64,000 nt of DNA from Lujinxingia sediminis (GTDB taxonomy: Bacteria; Myxococcota_A; Bradymonadia; Bradymonadales; Bradymonadaceae), in assembly GCF_004005565.1 (NCBI RefSeq), contig NZ_SADD01000001.1, positions 1,420,325 through 1,484,324 of the forward strand, given 5' to 3'. Shown here one piece after another: positions 57,055 through 64,000 of the stretch. The translations under genes were made by a program, and so were the position numbers. The notes beneath the pieces were generated by a model that was not told the origin of the DNA, made no database searches, and saw only the letters and a program-made list of their open reading frames with translations. Within the stretch, counting starts at the first letter, position 1. Each line of letters starts with the position of its first letter.

Positions 57055-58137
57055 GTGCTCATACGTTTCAAGCTCACTCGGCCGCGCCTGCCGTCACTGC
57101 GACGATCTCGCGCGCTTCGGCCCGCAGCGCTGCTCAGCACCGCAATGCTCTCCGTGACAATCGGCTGTGCCAGCCCTTCGACGCCCGATTCCACCTGGTC
57201 CGATGAGTTCCTGGCGGCGATGCGTCTTCCCGAGGTGCAAGCCGAGCCCGAAGTCGCCTCACTCGCACTGCGCGCTCCCGAGCGCGACCAGGCCCGCGAT
57301 GCCCGTTTTGAGCTCGCCCGTTTCGCGCTACGCCGCGGCGACATTGCGCTTGCCGACGAGCGTTTTGAAGCGCTCTGGTCCGAGGGCATCGACGATCACA
57401 TCACCAGCCGCGCCCTCTACGAATCCGCACGCATTGCGCTCGAGCATCATCAGAATCGCCAGGAAGCGATTGCCCTGCTTCACCGCGCCATCGCCCAGAC
57501 TGCCCCCTGGGCGGGCACCGAGCTCGCGCTGAGCTTTCTCATAAAAATCGAGCGGGAAGCTGGCCACCAGCCAACCCTCATTGAGGATTTGAGCCGCATC
57601 GCCGCAGAGCTTGAGAACGATCGCCTCAAAGCCCAACTCCACCTGAGCATCGGGGAGCTCCACCACGCCGATCTTCAAGACGACGAAGGCGCGCTGAAGG
57701 CCTACCACGAGGCGGCGCTCAGCTGTGAGAGCTGCTCGGCATCCGACGAAGCTCTCTGGCGCATGGCCGAGATCTACAGCGAGCACCAGAACTTCAACGC
57801 CGCCACGCGCACCCTTGGGCTGGTGGCCGAGCGCACCGACACAAGCTGGTTTGTGGGAAGCTACAACTCCCACCGTGCCGCCGACGCGCGCTTTGAGCTC
57901 GGCCGCATTCACCTGCTCTTTCTCGAGGATTATGACGAGGCGCGCGATCACTTCGAGCGCTTCATCGACACCTTCCCCCACGCCATGCGCCGCGATCAGG
58001 CGGAGTGGCACCTCGTCGAGATCGCGCGTTTGAGCGCGAGCGAGGCGGCCTACCACCGCGCGCTGCGCCGTTTCGCCAGCAACTTCCCCGAGAGCCGCCT
58101 GGCCGACCAGGCTCGCCGCCGCCTTGAGGCCCTCTGA
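57055..58137 (+). CDS. TPR lipoprotein, first gene of the Mla-like operon
   Basis: A 360-aa lipoprotein with an Arg-rich start, hydrophobic core and lipobox ending TIGC at about residue 38. The rest is helical repeats of TPR type (RRGDIALADERFEALWSEG, DDEGALKAYHEAALSC, FLEDYDEARDHFERFIDTFP). The first codon is GTG with a weak ribosome site; an ATG 30 codons on would lose most of the signal. The stop codon shares a base with the start of the first ABC ATPase (TGATG), so translational coupling is likely. It may be an envelope scaffold for the transporter; that role is inferred from position only. Confidence 0.75.
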   Translation: MLIRFKLTRPRLPSLRRSRALRPAALLSTAMLSVTIGCASPSTPDSTWSDEFLAAMRLPEVQAEPEVASLALRAPERDQARDARFELARFALRRGDIALADERFEALWSEGIDDHITSRALYESARIALEHHQNRQEAIALLHRAIAQTAPWAGTELALSFLIKIEREAGHQPTLIEDLSRIAAELENDRLKAQLHLSIGELHHADLQDDEGALKAYHEAALSCESCSASDEALWRMAEIYSEHQNFNAATRTLGLVAERTDTSWFVGSYNSHRAADARFELGRIHLLFLEDYDEARDHFERFIDTFPHAMRRDQAEWHLVEIARLSASEAAYHRALRRFASNFPESRLADQARRRLEAL

Positions 58138-58880
58138 TGATCCGCATTGAGAATTTGACCAAGTACCACGAGGGCCGCGTCGTCATCGATGACGTGACGC
58201 TGACCATCGACGACCGCACCAACGTGGGCCTGATCGGCCCGGGGGGCTGTGGCAAGTCGGTGCTTTTAAAGATCGTCTGCGGGCTGATCAAACCCGATAA
58301 GGGCCGCGTGCTCATCGATGATATCGATGTCCACCGTCTCAAGCCCACTGAGCTCGCGGAGCTGCGCTTTCGCATCGGGATGCTCTTTCAGAACTACGCG
58401 CTCTTCGACTCGATGAACGTCGCCGACAACATCGCCTTTCCCCTGCGCCAGGCTGGCGAAACCGACGAGAAGCTCATCGCTGAGAAGGTCAATCAGGCCC
58501 TCATCGACATCAGCCTTCCCGGCATCGGTGAGCGGTACCCCAACGAGCTAAGTGGTGGTATGAAGAAGCGCGTCAGCTTTGCGCGCGCGGTGATTCGCCG
58601 TCCGCCCATCGTCTTCTATGACGATCCGACCGCCGGGCTCGACCCGGTCACCAGTTCCAAGATCTTTATCCTGCTGCGCAAGATGCAGCACGAGCACAAC
58701 ACCACCTCGGTCACCATCAGCCACGATATTGAGGGCATCAAAGATATCTGCGATCGCTTCGCGATGCTCGACCGGGGCCGCCTGATTTTCGAGGGCGACC
58801 GCCAGGCCATCGAAGCCTGCGACGACTCGCTGGTCAGCCAATTCTGGCAGGGCTACAGCGACGACGAACTCAACGTATAA
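58137..58880 (+). CDS. mlaF1: Mla-type ABC transporter ATPase 1, catalytic Glu replaced by Asp
   Basis: A 247-aa ATPase of the MlaF family for lipid transport between membranes. Walker A is GPGGCGKS (34-41), the Q-loop is Gln85, the signature is the canonical LSGGM (138-142) and the switch His is 196. The Walker B end reads FYDDPTAGLDP, so the position normally held by the catalytic Glu is Asp163. This loss of Glu with an intact signature is the pattern of one half of an asymmetric ABC heterodimer. The gene is coupled to the TPR lipoprotein and lies 8 bases before the first permease. Confidence 0.92.
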   Translation: MIRIENLTKYHEGRVVIDDVTLTIDDRTNVGLIGPGGCGKSVLLKIVCGLIKPDKGRVLIDDIDVHRLKPTELAELRFRIGMLFQNYALFDSMNVADNIAFPLRQAGETDEKLIAEKVNQALIDISLPGIGERYPNELSGGMKKRVSFARAVIRRPPIVFYDDPTAGLDPVTSSKIFILLRKMQHEHNTTSVTISHDIEGIKDICDRFAMLDRGRLIFEGDRQAIEACDDSLVSQFWQGYSDDELNV

Positions 58881-58888
58881 AGACGCTC

Positions 58889-59686
58889 ATGCATCGACTC
58901 GCCACAACTTTGCAGGCCCCCTTCCACTGGCTGGGCCAGACGGCCATGAGCTGGTCGTTTAACGCCGGAGGCCTGGCTCTTCTCACCTTTCAGGTGCTGC
59001 GCAACCTGCTCCCGTGGCGCTGGCAGTTCGACGGCCCGGAGACCTGGCGAAACCTCTACCGTGTGGGTGTGAAGAGCTTCCCCATCGTCGTGGTGACCGC
59101 CGTGCTGGTCGGCGCGATCATGGTCATCCAGTCCGGCCTCTACATCGAGCAGTACGGCGCGTATGGACTTCTGGGCTGGGGAGCGGGCTACTCGATTCTG
59201 CGCGAAGTCGGCCCGATCCTCATCGGCCTGATGTTCTCGGGTCGCGTCGGGGCCAACAACACCGCCGAGCTGGGCACGATGAAGGTCACCGACCAGGTCG
59301 ACGCGCTACGCGCGCTGGCCATTGACCCCATCGGCTACCTGGTCATGCCGCGCTTTATCGCCATGATCCTGATGATGTTTTTGCTGGTCGTCATCGGCAA
59401 CTTCACCGCGCTTATCGGCGGGGCGATCACAAGCCAGGTGCTGCTGGACGTGAACATGGTGCTCTTCTTCCAGAGCGTCATCGCCTATGTGCTCCTCGAC
59501 GACCTTCTCCACGGCCTGATCAAGGCGGTGGCCTTCGGCTTTGCCATCGCGATCATCTCGTGCCACTTCGGGCTGAGCACCTCCGGCGGCGCGGTGGGCG
59601 TGGGCCGGGCGGTCAACGCCTCGGTTGTAGGAAGTGCCATCGCCATCTTTGTGCTCGACTACGCCATTACCTTCGCCTCGCTGTGA
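58889..59686 (+). CDS. mlaE1: MlaE-type permease 1
   Basis: A 265-aa inner-membrane permease with about five helices. It has the conserved MlaE stretch LREVGPILIGLMFSGRVGANNTAELGTMKVTDQVDAL and the ALAIDPIGYLVMPRFIA motif, both close to the family consensus. MlaE moves phospholipid between the inner membrane and the MCE protein with energy from MlaF. It is followed 10 bases on by a second, more divergent permease. Canonical MlaE works as a homodimer, so two different permeases side by side suggest a heterodimer. Confidence 0.92.
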   Translation: MHRLATTLQAPFHWLGQTAMSWSFNAGGLALLTFQVLRNLLPWRWQFDGPETWRNLYRVGVKSFPIVVVTAVLVGAIMVIQSGLYIEQYGAYGLLGWGAGYSILREVGPILIGLMFSGRVGANNTAELGTMKVTDQVDALRALAIDPIGYLVMPRFIAMILMMFLLVVIGNFTALIGGAITSQVLLDVNMVLFFQSVIAYVLLDDLLHGLIKAVAFGFAIAIISCHFGLSTSGGAVGVGRAVNASVVGSAIAIFVLDYAITFASL

Positions 59687-59696
59687 GCTCGCCATT

Positions 59697-60542
59697 ATGA
59701 GCGCATCCCCCGACATCCCGGGCCGCCCGACCGGCCGCGAGCCCTCGAACTTCCGAGAATTCCTCTCGGCGCTCGGCGAGCCCATCCTCTATCTGACACG
59801 CACCTTTAGAGAGCTCATCGAGATGTTCGGGCTCACGCTTTACTATATGGCGCGTGGGCGCACCCGCTGGCGGGCGATCTTTGAGCAGCTGCACGAGGTG
59901 GGAAACCGCTCGGTGATCTTCGTCGCAGTGACTCTGGGCTTTCTGGGGATGATCCTTATCTACCAGGCGGGCTACCAGGCTGAGCAGATCACGGGCGACC
60001 TTCAACTCCTGGGCGGTCTCTTCCTGCAGCTTCTGCTACGTGAGTTTGCACCGACGATCACCGCCATGATGATCGCCACGCGCGTGGCCACCGGGATGGC
60101 CGCCCAGATAGGCTCGATGGTGGTCACCGAACAGGTCGACGCCCTGCAGATGTGCGCCGCCCCGCCGGTGGACTACCTGGTGGTACCACGCTTTATCGCC
60201 ACAACGATCATGATGATCGTGTTGACGATCTTCGCCGTGCTCGTCTCCTACAGCGCCGGTGCGCTGACCGCGCTCTTTTCGTTCGGTCTCAACGTGCGCA
60301 CCTTCATCGACTTGAGCTTTATTGGCTGGTTCGACCTGATCTTGTGCCTGAGCAAAGCTCTGGCGTACGGGATGGCCGTTCCGATCATCGCCTGCCACGC
60401 CGGGCTCAATGTCTCCGGCGGCAGCGAAGGCGTGGGGCGTGCGACGACCAACGCGGTGGTCAACGCCAGCCTCGCGGTCGTGATTCTCGACTTCATCATC
60501 ACCAGTCTGGGATACGTGGCGCTGAGCCTGCTGCCCTCCTGA
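59697..60542 (+). CDS. mlaE2: MlaE-type permease 2, divergent
   Basis: A 281-aa permease paralogous to its neighbour but divergent in the family's core motif. LREFAPTITAMMIATRVATGMAAQIGSMVVTEQVDAL replaces the usual GP...AGRVGA...ELGTMKVTEQ pattern, while the EQVDAL and YLVVPRFIATT parts are kept. An N-terminal cytoplasmic extension of about 30 residues precedes the conserved part. The ATG at 59697 is 10 bases after the permease 1 stop; a frame from 59634 would overlap that gene. An array of palindromic repeats starts 18 bases after the stop. Confidence 0.9.
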   Translation: MSASPDIPGRPTGREPSNFREFLSALGEPILYLTRTFRELIEMFGLTLYYMARGRTRWRAIFEQLHEVGNRSVIFVAVTLGFLGMILIYQAGYQAEQITGDLQLLGGLFLQLLLREFAPTITAMMIATRVATGMAAQIGSMVVTEQVDALQMCAAPPVDYLVVPRFIATTIMMIVLTIFAVLVSYSAGALTALFSFGLNVRTFIDLSFIGWFDLILCLSKALAYGMAVPIIACHAGLNVSGGSEGVGRATTNAVVNASLAVVILDFIITSLGYVALSLLPS

Positions 60543-60560
60543 ACTCAGGCGTTATTCTGC

Positions 60561-60831
60561 TGACCCACGGTCACCTTTCACGTGACCCACGGTCACCTTG
60601 TTTGATCGATTTTCGCATGACCCACGGTCACCTTTCACGTGACCCACGGTCACCTTGTTTGATCGATTTTCGCATGACCCACGGTCACCCTGTTTGATCG
60701 ATTTTCGCATGACCCACGGTCACCTTTCACATGACCCACGGTCACTTTTCACATGACCCACGGTCACCTTTCACATGACCCACAGTCACCTTTCACGTGA
60801 CCCACGGTCGCCCTTCACACGTCCCACGGAC
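60561..60831. repeat. Array A: about ten copies of the palindrome TGACC-CAC-GGTCA
   Basis: The 13-bp core, an inverted repeat of TGACC and GGTCA around CAC, starts at 60561, 60583, 60618, 60640, 60675, 60710, 60732, 60754, 60776 (one substitution) and 60798 (one substitution), with a decayed copy near 60821. Spacing is 22 or 35 bases; the longer units share an AT-rich filler with GATCGAT. Eight copies have a perfect 13-base core. The array lies upstream of the beta-barrel gene inside the Mla-like locus. It looks like a cluster of operator sites for one DNA-binding protein. The regular spacers are near-identical to one another, so it is not a CRISPR array. Confidence 0.95.
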
Positions 60832-60837
60832 GCCTCA

Positions 60838-61506
60838 ATGAGCCCGATATCGACGACAGCCCGCATGTCCCTAAGCGCCGTGACATGCGCCGTGCTGGCC
60901 TTACCGACGTTGTGGAGCACATCCGCGAGTGCGCAGTCGGTTCACATGCCCATGGTGGGGCGTCAATTTCCAACCGTCGGTGTTGCAGCTCAGGGGGGCG
61001 CTGTCGTCGATGTACCAGACTCCGGTATGCGTCTGAGCCCGTCGGCCGGTGGCGTGGCACGCGTGGCGCTGCATCATATCGTTGGCCCACGACTCTCGAT
61101 GAGCGCCGAGGCCGGCCTCGGCGCAACCTATCTTGGCGCGCACCCCATGACGACCGCGCCGCCGGCCGATGCCGAGGTGGGCTTTGCATGGCAGCTGGCT
61201 GTGCTGGCCCGATACTTTCCGATTTATGAGCGCAGCGGCCTGACCTTTGGCGGGGGGCTTCAGTACAGCGGACTGCGTTTGAGCGATGTACCCAGCACGC
61301 AGATGGGCGCGGAGCTTCGGGCCGGCTACTACCGCTGGCACAACGAGGAACGCTTCTGGACCCTGGAATTTGGACTGAGTATCCCGCTGATTGAAGGACT
61401 CACGCTCCCCAACGAGTTTGCCACGCCCGACGAGCCCGCCTCGCCCACCGTGGAACGCACCTGGCACTACGTGCGCGCCTCACTCGGTATGAGTTTCGCC
61501 TTTTAA
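60838..61506 (+). CDS. Small outer-membrane beta-barrel-like protein within the Mla-like locus
   Basis: A 222-aa exported protein with a signal peptide (about 1-33, ending SASAQ). The mature part shows alternating hydrophobic/polar strands with Gly and aromatic residues (ARVALHHIVGPRLSMSAEAGLGATYLG, LTFGGGLQYSGLRL, MGAELRAGYYRW, WTLEFGLSIPL). It ends in MSFAF, with the terminal Phe typical of BAM substrates. This suggests an 8- or 10-strand barrel. The gene lies 10 bases before the second ATPase and directly after the palindrome array. It may be the outer-membrane end of the lipid pathway; no MlaA or LetB homology is seen. An ATG at 60865 is an alternative start. Confidence 0.72.
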   Translation: MSPISTTARMSLSAVTCAVLALPTLWSTSASAQSVHMPMVGRQFPTVGVAAQGGAVVDVPDSGMRLSPSAGGVARVALHHIVGPRLSMSAEAGLGATYLGAHPMTTAPPADAEVGFAWQLAVLARYFPIYERSGLTFGGGLQYSGLRLSDVPSTQMGAELRAGYYRWHNEERFWTLEFGLSIPLIEGLTLPNEFATPDEPASPTVERTWHYVRASLGMSFAF

Positions 61507-61516
61507 GGACAATGCG

Positions 61517-62266
61517 ATGGGCACGATCGAGTTTCGCGACATCTATAAGAGTTTTGGCAACAACCACGTCTTGCGCGGGGTGAGTGTGACGGTGCAATCC
61601 GGCCAGGTCTTCTTTGTGATCGGTCAATCAGGTGCCGGAAAAAGCGTGCTCGTGAAACATCTCGTCGGATTGATTCGCCCCGATCAGGGCCGCGTGCTCC
61701 TCGACGGGGTCGATGTGACCGACTTTAAAGAGAAGGAGTTTTTTCCCATTCGCAAACGCTGCGCGATGGTCTTTCAGAACTCCACCCTCTTCGACTCCAT
61801 GACCTTGCAGGAGAACGTCGCGCTGCCCATCCGAAAGCACCTGGGCGTTACGGTCGAAGAAGCCGGACAGATGGCACTGGAGAAGCTAAAACTCGTCGGG
61901 ATGCAACGTCATGCGGACCGATTCCCGGCCGACTTCGGCGACGGGATGCGAAAAAAGGTCGCCATCGCCCGCGCCCTTACGCTCGACCCGGAGTTTGTGA
62001 TCTTCGATGAGCCCACCACCGGCATCGATCCCATCAGCGCGGCGATGGTCGACAAGCTCATCCGCCACCTCTCGGACGCACTCGGAGTGACCTCCATTGT
62101 GATCAGCCACGATTTGCGCTCGATCTTTGGCATCGCCGATCGCATCGCCATGCTCTACAAGGGCAAGCTCATCCTCGACGGCAGTCAGCAGGCCTTCAAG
62201 GAGAGCGATAACCCCATCGTTCAACAGTTTATCAAAGGGCTGCCCGACGGCCCGATGGAAGTCTAA
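61517..62266 (+). CDS. mlaF2: Mla-type ABC transporter ATPase 2, degenerate signature
   Basis: A 249-aa MlaF paralogue. Walker A GQSGAGKS (36-43), Q-loop Gln87, Walker B with the catalytic Glu intact (FDEPTTGIDP, Glu165) and switch His198 are all canonical. The signature motif, however, reads FGDGM (140-144) where LSGGM is expected: Ser is replaced by Gly and the first Gly by Asp. In an ABC dimer this disables the site formed with the partner's Walker A/B. The defect is the exact complement of that in ATPase 1. The gene follows the beta-barrel gene by 10 bases and precedes the MCE gene by 112. Confidence 0.92.
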   Translation: MGTIEFRDIYKSFGNNHVLRGVSVTVQSGQVFFVIGQSGAGKSVLVKHLVGLIRPDQGRVLLDGVDVTDFKEKEFFPIRKRCAMVFQNSTLFDSMTLQENVALPIRKHLGVTVEEAGQMALEKLKLVGMQRHADRFPADFGDGMRKKVAIARALTLDPEFVIFDEPTTGIDPISAAMVDKLIRHLSDALGVTSIVISHDLRSIFGIADRIAMLYKGKLILDGSQQAFKESDNPIVQQFIKGLPDGPMEV

Positions 62267-62378
62267 CCTCACCGGTGTGTTGTTCGCGGATGAGCAGGGT
62301 TGAAAATTCCGGCTCTCCCGGGTGAGAATGCGCCTCATTTCGCGTCGCACTTACGCCACCTTTTTCGGGATCTTCTCG

Positions 62379-63431
62379 ATGCAGAAAAAAGAAACCGCCA
62401 TTGAAGTTAAGGTCGGGGCCCTTGTCCTTCTTGCAACCGCCCTGCTGGTCGCCTTCGTATTTCTTCTGGGCGATTTTCGCCTCTCCAGCGGCTACCAGAT
62501 CCACGTGCAGTTTAGCACGTCCGGCGGCCTGAAAACCGGAGCTGACGTGGCGCTCTCAGGCATCAACGTGGGGTCGGTCTCCAAGATGGAGTTTGTGCGA
62601 AACGACGATGCGGCAAGCGGCCTTCCGGCCGTAGCAGTTCAGGCCTCGCTCGACATCGATTCGCAGTATGCCGACTCCATTCGCGACAACAGTAAGTTCT
62701 ACATCACCACCCGCGGCGTGCTCGGTGAGCCCTATGTGGAGATCATCACCGAGAACTTCGACGGGTCTGAAGTTGCCAGCGGCGCAACGCTTCGCGGGGT
62801 GGATCCGCCCCGCATGGAGATCCTGCTCGGCCAGGCATCGGAGGTGCTCGAGACCATGACCGAGATCCTCAACGACGAAGATCAGGACGTTGGCGCACTG
62901 GTGGCCAACGCCACCCACTTCTTCGGCGTGGTCGGAGACGCCGTTGGCGAGAATCGCGACGAACTCGATTCAGCGATCGAAGGGCTCAACACGACAACAT
63001 CAGAAGCCGCCAAATTGCTTGCAGCCATCAACGTCGCTGTGGGCGACGGCCAGCAGCTTCGCACGCTCGTGAATGACGCGGGAGCCACCGCTGCCAGTGC
63101 GCGACGGATGACCGGCCGGCTCAGTGGACAGATCGATCCGGTCATGGCCGATGTTACGCAGACCGCCGCCAACGCTCGCGAGATAAGCGATGTTACGCGC
63201 CGCCTCCTCGTCGACAACGAAGGGCGTATCGTTGCTGTGCTCGACGATGCCGAGACCAGCGTCGACAACCTCCGCCAGGTCTCCGACCAGGCCGTTACGC
63301 TCGTCGACGGCGTGGCCGCCGGTGAGGGTACCCTTGGCGCACTTCTGGTCGAGCGCGAGGTTTACGAGGATCTCAAAGATCTGTTGCGCGTGATTAAGCA
63401 GCAGCCCTGGAAGATTCTCTGGAAGGAATGA
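62379..63431 (+). CDS. mlaD: MCE-domain lipid-binding protein (MlaD/PqiB-like)
   Basis: A 350-aa membrane-anchored protein. A single N-terminal helix (about 9-31) is followed by one MCE domain (about 35-120, with STSGGLKTGADVALSGINVGSV and ITTRGVLGEPYVEI). A long, mostly helical C-terminal part (about 130-350; many Ala, Asp and Thr, ending LLRVIKQQPWKILWKE) resembles the helical extensions that form tunnels in MCE hexamers. It is the only MCE protein of the locus. An upstream GTG at 62322 is possible, but the ATG at 62379 gives the usual short cytoplasmic start. It is the last gene before the right-hand palindrome array. Confidence 0.9.
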   Translation: MQKKETAIEVKVGALVLLATALLVAFVFLLGDFRLSSGYQIHVQFSTSGGLKTGADVALSGINVGSVSKMEFVRNDDAASGLPAVAVQASLDIDSQYADSIRDNSKFYITTRGVLGEPYVEIITENFDGSEVASGATLRGVDPPRMEILLGQASEVLETMTEILNDEDQDVGALVANATHFFGVVGDAVGENRDELDSAIEGLNTTTSEAAKLLAAINVAVGDGQQLRTLVNDAGATAASARRMTGRLSGQIDPVMADVTQTAANAREISDVTRRLLVDNEGRIVAVLDDAETSVDNLRQVSDQAVTLVDGVAAGEGTLGALLVEREVYEDLKDLLRVIKQQPWKILWKE

Positions 63432-64000
63432 GGAAGGTCGTACGTCGGTCGGCGCGAGGGCCGCTCCGTCGACGTGCGTTCTGGACGAGAACGGAGGCGC
63501 AGGCTGAGCTTGAAGCGACGTGAAGATCAGAGCTCTGACTGCGCGGCAAGACAGGCGCTAAAAACCTACGCGTATGCACATCATGCGCCCGTCAGTGGGC
63601 GGACCGTGGGTCGCCTCACGTCAGTGGGCGACCGTCGGTCGCCTCAAAAATGACCGTGGGTCGCCAGACGGTGCAACATGAGAGTTCCTGCATGAAGTCA
63701 CAGTCGGCTCCGAGGCGCCTATGTGGCAGTCGCGTCTGAACGAAGCGGTCGCGGTGAAATTGCTTGCGACAAGAACGACGGCGCGTCACACCGGCAACTT
63801 TAAGAACTTGAAAATATGATCGTAAAAATATGACCGTGGGTCACTCCGGTGACTGACCGTGGGTCGCCTGAAATGCAGTAACCACGCGCCTTTCTCGCAG
63901 TCCCGTCTGCAGCACACACCTGAGTATCGCTCGTCGTTCTGCCATCTCTCCCCACACTTTCGTATCCTGCGACGCAACATCCGGCATTTGCCTGCGATAA
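63432..64000. other. 569-bp gene-free end of the window, carrying array B
   Basis: No supported gene. A 64-codon frame on the minus strand (63786-63980) is Arg/Cys-rich with no ribosome site and is not called. The stretch is somewhat richer in A and T than the surrounding genes and contains five copies of the palindrome also found in array A. Confidence 0.55.
63590..63866. repeat. Array B: five copies of the same palindrome in opposite orientation
   Basis: The core reads as the reverse complement of array A (TGACCGTGGGTCA). Copies start at 63601 (first base changed), 63629 (diverged), 63651, 63831 (perfect) and 63854. The first two lie in a ~28-bp direct duplication (63590-63618 and 63619-63646) that also shares a GTCAGTGGGC element. 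Together with array A it brackets the beta-barrel, ATPase 2 and MCE genes in inverted orientation. Confidence 0.88.

Noticed and set aside
60583..60697. A coding repeat of THGHLSRDPRSP type in frames crossing the array
   Set aside because: The 22- and 35-base units are not multiples of three, so the frame is not kept; the repeats act at the DNA level.
60561..60831. CRISPR array
   Set aside because: The repeated core is only 13 bases and palindromic, and the spacers are near-identical to one another (9 or 22 bases), unlike unique CRISPR spacers. No cas genes are present.
63786..63980. A 64-codon minus-strand frame at the window end
   Set aside because: It has Arg/Cys-rich composition, no ribosome site, and overlaps the palindrome array.

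Overview
The window is about 64 kb of GC-rich bacterial chromosome with roughly 41 complete protein genes and one partial gene at the left edge. I see no rRNA, tRNA, CRISPR array, prophage or insertion sequence. The gene content suggests a predatory or social delta-type lineage (Myxococcota/Bradymonadota, possibly a Bradymonadales relative). It has Hanks-type kinases with PEGA tails, an FHA-fused sigma-54 activator, PilZ and DUF4388-type proteins, Cys-rich surface lipoproteins with repeated four-cysteine modules, many TPR proteins and a CarF-type plasmalogen desaturase. This placement is inference from gene content; no marker phylogeny was run.

Layout. 1-10 kb: end of a calcium-loop-like protein, tcdA, tatD with a lipoprotein, a lidless Hsp70, a membrane Fe-S oxidoreductase (FadF/HdrD-like), glyA, a TPR membrane protein and a SEC-C protein. 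10-16 kb: a lipoprotein sulfatase, a Cys-rich surface lipoprotein and a PilZ protein. 16-22.5 kb: a signalling block of two PEGA Ser/Thr kinases on either side of an FHA/sigma-54 activator. 22.6-31.2 kb: type 2 IPP isomerase, then a heavy-metal efflux operon (cusCBA type) preceded by a small Cys/His-rich exported protein. 31-45 kb: class A PBP, BrkB, CarF, ApgM, a DUF4388/J-like protein, an AI-2E-type transporter, guaA and two exported proteins. 45-52.5 kb: a large TPR protein, a methyltransferase with a Lys-rich tail, a double cyclic-nucleotide-domain protein and a solitary rplC. 52.6-57 kb: an MscS channel paired with a giant membrane-anchored ATPase. 57-63.4 kb: a two-part Mla/Mce-type lipid transporter.

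The strongest candidate for something new is the Mla-like locus at 57-63.9 kb. It encodes two different ATPases and two different permeases for only one MCE protein. The defects in the two ATPases are complementary: MlaF1 has the catalytic Walker B Glu replaced by Asp, and MlaF2 has a broken signature motif. This is the pattern of an asymmetric heterodimeric ABC ATPase with one consensus and one degenerate site. The second half of the locus is bracketed by two arrays of a 13-bp palindrome (TGACC-CAC-GGTCA), ten near-perfect copies on the left and five inverted copies on the right, and also encodes a small beta-barrel-like protein.

The second candidate is the MscS/ATPase pair. The large protein has the long periplasmic coiled coil and membrane helices of an MscK/KefA channel, but carries a P-loop ATPase with a winged-helix end where the channel module would be. 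A stand-alone MscS channel follows 12 bp downstream.

One stretch (about 6971-7130) looks like a sequencing or assembly artefact around a very stable GC palindrome.
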